From Alitiscatomonas aceti (GTDB lineage Bacteria; Bacillota; Clostridia; Lachnospirales; Lachnospiraceae): DNA of 9,485 nucleotides. The DNA lies in contig NZ_JAOQJF010000056.1 of NCBI RefSeq assembly GCF_025567195.1, positions 1-9,485 of the forward strand. The letters run 5' to 3'. The translations under genes and the position numbers were made by a program. Of this stretch, positions 5,061 to 9,485 are shown piece after piece; position 1 is the first letter of the stretch, and each line of letters begins with the position of its first letter. Under the pieces are notes generated by a model. That model worked only from the letters and a program-made list of their open reading frames with translations. It did no database searches and was not told where the DNA came from.

Positions 5061-7487
5061 TTACGCCTCCTTTTCCTGTGCCACCTCGTTTAACTTCGTG
5101 GTCATAATGCGATACAGTTCCAGATCGGTCGGGAATCGGTCAATGAACGGAAGAATCACATTGCCATAGAACAGAAGTCCTTCGCCCTCACCGGAGTTAG
5201 TTACATAGGACAGCTGATGTGGCGAAATGTTCAGACGCTGTGCCAGAATACTTCGGTCATCGCTTGCCTGATTCAGCATATAGATGAAATCAGAGTTTTC
5301 GAGGATGTTGGCAATCTCCGGGGAACGAAGCAGGTCATTGACATTCTGGGTAATACCGGTCGGCAAGCCGCCCCATTTACGGAATCGCTTCCAGATTTCT
5401 ACGGAATAGGTTGCCGTCTGTTCTTCCTTCAGAAGCAGATGGAACTCGTCAATATAATATCTGGTCGATTTACCGGCAGAACGGTTGGCAGTTACACGCC
5501 CCCAGACCTGATCCTGAACAATCAGCATACCGATTTTTTTCAGCTGATTGCCCAGCTCCTTAATGTCGAAGCACACCAGACGATTCTGAATATCCACATT
5601 GGTTCTGTTGTTAAACAGTTTCAGAGAACCCTTAACATAGATTTCCAAGGCGGTCGCTACATGGTGGGCTTCCTTTTCGTCCTGCTTCAGAAGGGCATCA
5701 TACAAATCCTCAAGGATCGGCATATTCTCAGGGGCAGGATTGTCGAAATATCTCTGGTAAATCTGATGCACACAACGGTCGATAACCGTCTTTTCGATAG
5801 GCTGCAAGCCATCCTTACTGCCCATAATCAACTCACAGAGGGACAGGATAAAATCGGCTTTCAGTGCTACGGGGTTGTCATCCTCAGAGTAGTTCAGGTT
5901 GATGTCCATGGGGTTGATATAGTTGGTACTGGAGGAGCTGATTTTTACCACCTGACCATTGAACTTATGAACCAGAGCCGCATATTCCGCTTCGGGGTCG
6001 CAGATGATAATATCGTCATCCGTAACCAGGAACGCATTGGTGATTTCACGCTTTGCGGAAAAGGATTTACCGGAACCGGGAGTACCCAGAATCAGTCCGT
6101 TGGGGTTCTTGAGCTTCTTTCTGTCCACCATGATAAGGTTGTTCGACAGGGCATTCAGCCCGTAATAGAGCGTTTCTCCACCATTCTGGAACAACTCCTG
6201 CGTGGTGAAAGGCACAAAAATCGCCGTGGAACTGGTAGTCAGGCCACGACGAATTTCGATCAGGTTTTGTGCCAAAGGCAGGCTGCTCATCAGCCCGGAT
6301 TCCTGCTGAAAATCCAAACGACGCAGATTGCAGTTATGCTTCTGGGCGATGCTTTGTGCCTGGAACACATTGTTTTCCAGTTCCTGCTCGGTGCGTCCGG
6401 TGTTTAGCACCAGAAACGTTACCATGAACATTCGCTCGTTCTGGCTCTGCAATTCTTTCAGAAGCGACTTCGCATCTTTGCCATAGGTAGCAAGGTCAGA
6501 CGGGATAATGTCCATGTCATAGCCGGAACGCACCGCTTTTTTCTGTTCTTCGATTTTGGAACGGTCAAGCTCGGTGATGGTTCTCTTGATGGTCTTAATT
6601 GCCGCAGTCTGGTCAACTGACTGGATGTGCATGGTCACGATCTGCGTGGATTCCATATCCAAAAAGTCCGCCAACATACGGTCAGACAGGTCTGATGCCG
6701 TAATTGCCAGATAGGACATCGAACCGAAGATGCTGCCCATCTGGAAGGTGCGGTTGGTCTTAAAGGCAAATGCCGTCGGAGCAATGAAGTCCTTTACAGA
6801 CAGCCCGGATTCCACAAGATACTTCCAATCGAAGAAGAACTTATCGTTATCGCCCATGTGGAACATGGAGTGCATCAGATGCAGCCGCTCTTTGCCGTTC
6901 ATGGTGGTTGCAATGACACCCAAACGACGAAAGTTATTGAGCAGATCGTTTTCGATATGATTGAGTCTCGGCTTTGCCTGCCTCATGGATTCAGCTTCAA
7001 TGCCGAATGTCAGGTACTTTGTTTTGGTCAAGCCGTTGTTGCCCTGAGCCAACTGCTTTTTCAGCATCTGACTATACTCGGCACGGACAGGATTGAAGCT
7101 GTCCTTCTTGAACGGGATGCGGATACTCTTTTCAAAACTCTCAGCATCGGTACTCAGGTTCATAAAGGAAAGCTCAAAGTGAATGGAGCTGTCAAAGAAA
7201 TTCAGGAAACTGCACCACTCATCGAAGATGGCAGTCTTATCTTCCTGCTGTGCCAGCTGATAGTTGATGTCCTGAAACTGAATCGTCTTGGTGTAATAGC
7301 TGTCAGTGACACGGCAGATGCCATCCGGGAACATTCTCTGAAAGGGAATGGACTGTTGTGCAGTCTGCGGAATACCACTGTCTTTCTTTGCCCGTTCCAC
7401 AACAGCTTTAATTTCTCGCTGCTGTTTCCGGTTCAGATTTGCAGGCATTTTGATGTTTCTTGCCTGCGGCTTCTTTTTGAAAAACAA
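5061..7487 (-). CDS. VirB4/TraE-family conjugation ATPase
   Basis: This is the motor ATPase of the type IV secretion apparatus, acting at the cytoplasmic face of the channel. From the TTG at 7487 it has 808 residues. It holds Walker A GTPGSGKS (468-475), a DPEAEY stretch (497-502), Walker B YYIDEFH with Asp680-Glu681, and a later TGITQNVNDLL motif, all in the order usual for VirB4 proteins; the N-terminal half is the less conserved VirB4 domain. A TTG at 7496 lies directly against the AGGAGG and cannot be used well; the TTG at 7487 is 9 bases from it and is preferred. The next ATG (7445) has no ribosome site at usual distance. The start lies inside the PrgI gene, an 80-base overlap in another frame. 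The gene is intact, in contrast with the broken genes upstream. Confidence 0.95.
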   Translation of the reverse strand: MFFKKKPQARNIKMPANLNRKQQREIKAVVERAKKDSGIPQTAQQSIPFQRMFPDGICRVTDSYYTKTIQFQDINYQLAQQEDKTAIFDEWCSFLNFFDSSIHFELSFMNLSTDAESFEKSIRIPFKKDSFNPVRAEYSQMLKKQLAQGNNGLTKTKYLTFGIEAESMRQAKPRLNHIENDLLNNFRRLGVIATTMNGKERLHLMHSMFHMGDNDKFFFDWKYLVESGLSVKDFIAPTAFAFKTNRTFQMGSIFGSMSYLAITASDLSDRMLADFLDMESTQIVTMHIQSVDQTAAIKTIKRTITELDRSKIEEQKKAVRSGYDMDIIPSDLATYGKDAKSLLKELQSQNERMFMVTFLVLNTGRTEQELENNVFQAQSIAQKHNCNLRRLDFQQESGLMSSLPLAQNLIEIRRGLTTSSTAIFVPFTTQELFQNGGETLYYGLNALSNNLIMVDRKKLKNPNGLILGTPGSGKSFSAKREITNAFLVTDDDIIICDPEAEYAALVHKFNGQVVKISSSSTNYINPMDINLNYSEDDNPVALKADFILSLCELIMGSKDGLQPIEKTVIDRCVHQIYQRYFDNPAPENMPILEDLYDALLKQDEKEAHHVATALEIYVKGSLKLFNNRTNVDIQNRLVCFDIKELGNQLKKIGMLIVQDQVWGRVTANRSAGKSTRYYIDEFHLLLKEEQTATYSVEIWKRFRKWGGLPTGITQNVNDLLRSPEIANILENSDFIYMLNQASDDRSILAQRLNISPHQLSYVTNSGEGEGLLFYGNVILPFIDRFPTDLELYRIMTTKLNEVAQEKEA

Positions 7488-7842
7488 TTCGTTCAACCTC
7501 CTTTTCCAGTTTGTACTGACGCATCAAAGCGTCATAATAGTTGTCCGTCTGATAAGGGCGAACCTTGGGACGAACGAATTTAGTCTGAATAAAGTGTTCT
7601 ACAACCACTTCCAACGGCTGTCCATCCTTTTCATACATTGCCAGGAAAAACAACGGCAACATGACGATCATCATGGACAGTGCTGCAAGGCTCACATTTC
7701 CGGTTGCTTTGACCAGAAAGAAAATCGGCACTCCGATGAGCGCCGCCGCACCAAAGCAAAGTAACTGCCGTTTCGTCAGATTGAAAAACACTTTTGTTTT
7801 CACCCTCGTCAGGTCACGAGGTACGGGAATATACGCTGCCAA
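7408..7842 (-). CDS. PrgI-family (VirB3-like) inner-membrane conjugation protein
   Basis: The 144-residue product begins AAYIPVPRDLTRVKTKV, a highly recognisable opening of the PrgI family in Clostridia ICEs, followed by LTKRQL and two membrane segments (about 25-44 and 49-69), then FFLAMYEKDGQPLE and a soluble tail. PrgI proteins sit beside VirB4 and are thought to be VirB3 equivalents in the channel. The start is TTG at 7842, with AGGAGG 7 bases upstream; there is no ATG near. It lies 17 bases after the TrbL gene. The last 26 or so codons overlap the start of the VirB4 gene, and this tail is Lys/Glu-rich and probably under double coding constraint. Confidence 0.92.
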   Translation of the reverse strand: MAAYIPVPRDLTRVKTKVFFNLTKRQLLCFGAAALIGVPIFFLVKATGNVSLAALSMMIVMLPLFFLAMYEKDGQPLEVVVEHFIQTKFVRPKVRPYQTDNYYDALMRQYKLEKEVERIVFQKEAAGKKHQNACKSEPETAARN

Positions 7843-7859
7843 ACAATTTCCTCCTTCCC

Positions 7860-8724
7860 TTAGTGAGCGCTGAATACACCCTTCGCAAGCGAACCGGTCT
7901 TAAACAAGGTGAAGCACAAAAGGACGGTGTAGCCCATAACGCCCCAGATAGAACCGATGATGTCATCACTGAATGCGATAGACTGAATCAGCACCGCATA
8001 AATGCCTACGCAGATCATAATCAAGAATCCTTGGAATCCGATTGCAAACAGCGAACGCAGATAATTCTGTCCGATATTGCTCTGCTCTCTGTTTCCAAAA
8101 GTGGAAAGCGGAATCGGGGCAAGGCTGACCATCAGGTAAATTTCAATCATTCGACCGTAGACGATCACAAAGATGATGATTGCCAAAGCGGACATCGTGA
8201 CCTGTACGATAAAGGATTGTAGGAACAAGCCAAGCAAAGGACCCAAATCCATTGCCATCAGCGTTTCTTCCATTGTTTCCAATGCCGAAGCATCTATGGC
8301 AGTATTTCCGGATATGATACCGGCGCTTGCGTTTATAACGTGCTGTGCCACATCGAACACAGCCATCGTGATATTGAATGTGTTTGTGATTAACATGACC
8401 GCAACAAAAGTCTTGAACACCCATTTGAAGAATCCAGGTTTCAAAATTCGCCAGATTGTTGTGGTCAATAATCATCTGAATTAGCTCATAACAGGCAATG
8501 AAGGTCAGAATCAAGCCTGCTATTGGGATAATCACTGACTCGGAGATGTTTCGTACCATGGCAAAGACACCCGGCGAAAAATTCGCCGGGGTCATGCCAA
8601 CGGAGGTTGCTATCTCGCCAACCTGGTTGTTGACGGACTCAAACATCCCCGACAGATTTCCCATAATGGCTGAAACGAGCATTTCTTTCAGCCAGTCTGT
8701 GATCTGTTGGAGTATGCTGTCCAA
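7860..8724 (-). pseudogene. TrbL/VirB6-like channel protein, CD1112 type, frameshifted
   Basis: This is a polytopic inner-membrane channel protein. The first frame, from a TTG at 8724 (AGGAGG 9 bases upstream), gives 98 good codons: LKEMLVSAIMGNLSGMF, NNQVGEIATSVGMTP, then a membrane segment and YELIQMIIDHNNLANFETWI. At about 8430 the homology moves to another frame: FKWVFKTFVAVMLITNTFN, FDVAQHVINASAG, several membrane segments and SLAKGVFSAH before the TAA at 7860-7862. The total span of 865 bases is not divisible by three. Either two bases are missing or one is extra in GGATTCTTCAAATGG. Restored, it would have about 287-288 residues, as expected for the family. No ribosome site precedes the second frame. 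Causes could be real mutation, sequencing error, or less likely recoding. The 5' half continues about 95 nonsense codons to 8143. Confidence 0.88.
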
Positions 8725-8749
8725 AGGCGATTACCTCCTTGTTTTGTGA

Positions 8750-8842
8750 TTAACCGAACAGTCCGGAGAGCAGAGGTACAAGGGTGGTGCCGATGAGGGC
8801 AACACCGCCGCCAGCCATGAGCTGCTTCATGCCCTGGGACTT
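8750..8842 (-). pseudogene. Maff2 family small membrane protein, 3' remnant
   Basis: Thirty codons and a TAA remain: KSQGMKQLMAGGGVALIG followed by TTLVPLLSGLFG, the conserved C-terminal end of Maff2 proteins, which lie directly before the TrbL-like gene in this ICE type. They are small hydrophobic VirB2/pilin-like candidates. The 5' half, with start codon and first membrane segment, is absent; homology stops at about 8842, where the end of a recombinase-bearing element begins. It lies 25 bases before the TrbL start, so the operon order is preserved. No start with a ribosome site is left, so no product is expected. Confidence 0.85.
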
Positions 8843-8932
8843 TACTGATGTGCGATAAAGAAGTAATAGAAGTGTAAAAAATTTTGCCGTTCCTATCCGG
8901 CACTTGCGCATTGTGTCGGATAGGTCGGGCGG
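8843..8932. other. Element end and junction with maff2
   Basis: These 90 bases lie between the truncated maff2 codons and the stop of the serine recombinase. They contain the hairpin at 8892-8924 and an A+T-rich stretch. Near the junction CTTTA and TAAAG (8856-8860 and 8840-8844) form a small inverted repeat with an 11-base loop on the minus strand. Large serine recombinases often lie at the very end of their element, so an attachment site is expected here. The exact core cannot be set without the other end. Confidence 0.5.
8892..8924 (-). terminator. Hairpin after the serine recombinase gene
   Basis: CCTATCCG (8892-8899) and CGGATAGG (8917-8924) are perfect 8-base arms. They extend through one mismatch into CAC/GTG, leaving a 9-base loop. 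On the minus strand TTTTTT follows after 10 bases, so this may be an imperfect terminator beginning 8 bases after the recombinase stop. It could instead be part of the attachment region. Confidence 0.5.
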
Positions 8933-9400
8933 TTATTCGGGCAAGTCCACCTTGCCAACAAAAGAATAATAAATCTCAATGTCCTGTCTGCGGGTCTTGT
9001 TCTCGTCATAGCTGCACTCATGCACAACGATTTTCTCTACAAACTCCCGCAGCAGAGTAGGGGTAAGTTCTTCAAAGCTGGTATGCCGCCGGACAACATT
9101 CATAAACTTTTCTGCGTTCACGGTGGCTTCCTGTGCTTTGGAAAGCTCCGCTTGAATAGCAGCGGCTCTTTCTTTCAGCTCCCGTTGCTCTGCTTCATAG
9201 TCTGCCGACAGCTCTGTGAAACGCTCGTCTGATATGCGCCCGGTCACGCTGTCCTCATACAGCCGCTTGAAAATGGCGGAAAGCTCACCGATACGCTTTT
9301 CAGCGGCTTCCAGTTCCTTTTTCTTAGCGGCGTTCCTGCGCTTGCCCCCGTCCTCGTTCTGCTCAATTAAGAGCTTCATAAACCGGGCTTCATGCTTTGA
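8933..9400 (-). pseudogene. Large serine recombinase, C-terminal part only
   Basis: The 155 codons match the C-terminal coiled-coil and DUF4368-like end of large serine recombinases (TnpX/TndX relatives) that integrate and excise mobile elements. Visible signs are AAEKRIGELSAIFKRLYED, VTGRISDERFTELSADYE, a long charged coiled coil, then LTPTLLREFVEKIVVHE and DIEIYYSFVGKVDLPE before TAA. The catalytic Ser domain, zinc ribbon and most of the DNA-binding part are missing: homology ends at a codon boundary, 9400/9401, where IS-like sequence begins, and the frame meets a stop a few codons further. Its GC is higher (53% in a sampled line) than that of the conjugation genes, in keeping with a separate origin. 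An ATG at 9379 is internal to the family and has no good ribosome site, so it is not a true start. Confidence 0.88.
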
Positions 9401-9422
9401 TGTTGTATAAATAAAGTTGACA

Positions 9423-9463
9423 CCTTATTCTCAAAGAATTCATGTATAATAAAGAGAATAAGG
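9423..9463 (+). promoter_or_regulatory. Promoter with flanking 10-base inverted repeat
   Basis: A perfect -10 hexamer TATAAT lies at 9445-9450. TTGACA at 9417-9422 matches a -35 perfectly but is 22 bases away, so the true -35 is unsure. CCTTATTCTC (9423-9432) and GAGAATAAGG (9454-9463) are exact inverted repeats around the -10; the second arm overlaps the ribosome site. The arrangement suggests an operator or a message hairpin that hides the ribosome site. Confidence 0.5.
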
Positions 9464-9474
9464 AGGAACTTTCA

Positions 9475-9485
9475 ATGTCACGTAC
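9475..9485 (+). CDS. Start of a plus-strand gene, probably the first IS gene (partial)
   Basis: ATG at 9475 has AGGAGG at 9461-9466, 8 bases upstream, and a TATAAT before it. Only MSR and part of a fourth codon (AC) are visible, so the product cannot be identified. Its place just inside an IS-like end suggests a transposase gene such as orfA of an IS3-type element. Confidence 0.4.

Larger units (their letters stand above)
9401..9485 (+). mobile_element. Left end of a probable IS, interrupting the recombinase
   Basis: Recombinase homology stops at 9400 and the next bases are TGTTGT, identical to the tip of the IS end at 94 read inward. A plus-strand gene start lies 74 bases inside, a usual distance for the first IS gene. 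Beyond the six-base tip the two ends share only a patchy similarity (such as GTTGACAC against GTAACAC), as expected for imperfect terminal repeats. The orientation is the same as at the left edge, where the transposase end points out. Confidence 0.45.

Noticed and set aside
5217..6407. A 396-codon open frame on the plus strand
   Set aside because: It lies wholly opposite the VirB4 gene, has no ribosome site or known domain, and is explained by the codon use of the real gene.
6858..7583. A 241-codon open frame on the plus strand
   Set aside because: It is antisense to VirB4 and PrgI with no recognisable family signature or proper start.
8143..8430. Continuation of the first TrbL frame for about 95 codons
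   Set aside because: The translated residues there match nothing and lie over the true second half in another frame, so they are nonsense after the frameshift.
1..9485. CRISPR arrays, rRNA or tRNA genes
   Set aside because: No regularly spaced repeats, cloverleaf or rRNA-like sequence was seen on either strand.

Overview
The window is a fragment of a Gram-positive integrative and conjugative element (ICE). Its gene order matches the Tn1549/Clostridioides CTn-type mating-pore module of gut Clostridia (Lachnospiraceae, Oscillospiraceae and relatives). Supporting signs are strong AGGAGG ribosome sites before every gene, frequent TTG starts, moderate GC, and proteins of the CD1107, CD1108, CD1112, PrgI, DUF4315 and Maff2 types. 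The species cannot be fixed from the sequence.

All genes of the module run on the minus strand, so they read from right to left. In transcription order they are: a 3' remnant of maff2 (8750-8842); a frameshifted TrbL/VirB6-like channel protein (7860-8724); a PrgI-family membrane protein (7408-7842); a VirB4/TraE ATPase (5061-7487) overlapping the previous gene by 80 bases; a membrane-anchored NlpC/P60 wall hydrolase (3339-5057); a DUF4315 coiled coil (3068-3325); a secreted and anchored SH3b plus DUF4366 protein (2002-3078); a Fic-family AMP-transferase (727-1767); and the first 151 codons of topoisomerase III (95-547). PrgI, TrbL and VirB4 would form the inner-membrane channel and its motor. 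The NlpC/P60 and SH3b/DUF4366 proteins would open or contact the wall. TopB belongs to DNA processing.

The Fic gene stands apart. It is more A+T rich, has its own promoter and its own terminator-like hairpin, and lies between two 56-base imperfect inverted repeats. Five copies of an AAATGAGGTAGATAA-like motif surround it. It looks like a self-contained, self-regulated cassette added to the module.

The element is damaged. maff2 is cut by the end of another element, marked by the C-terminal part of a large serine recombinase (8933-9400). TrbL has a frameshift near 8430. Both window edges appear to be ends of an insertion sequence with TGTTGT tips in the same orientation: one interrupts topB at 94/95, the other interrupts the recombinase at 9400/9401. 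The fragment therefore reads as a decayed ICE hit by nested mobile elements, and the IS copies may also explain where this contig ends.
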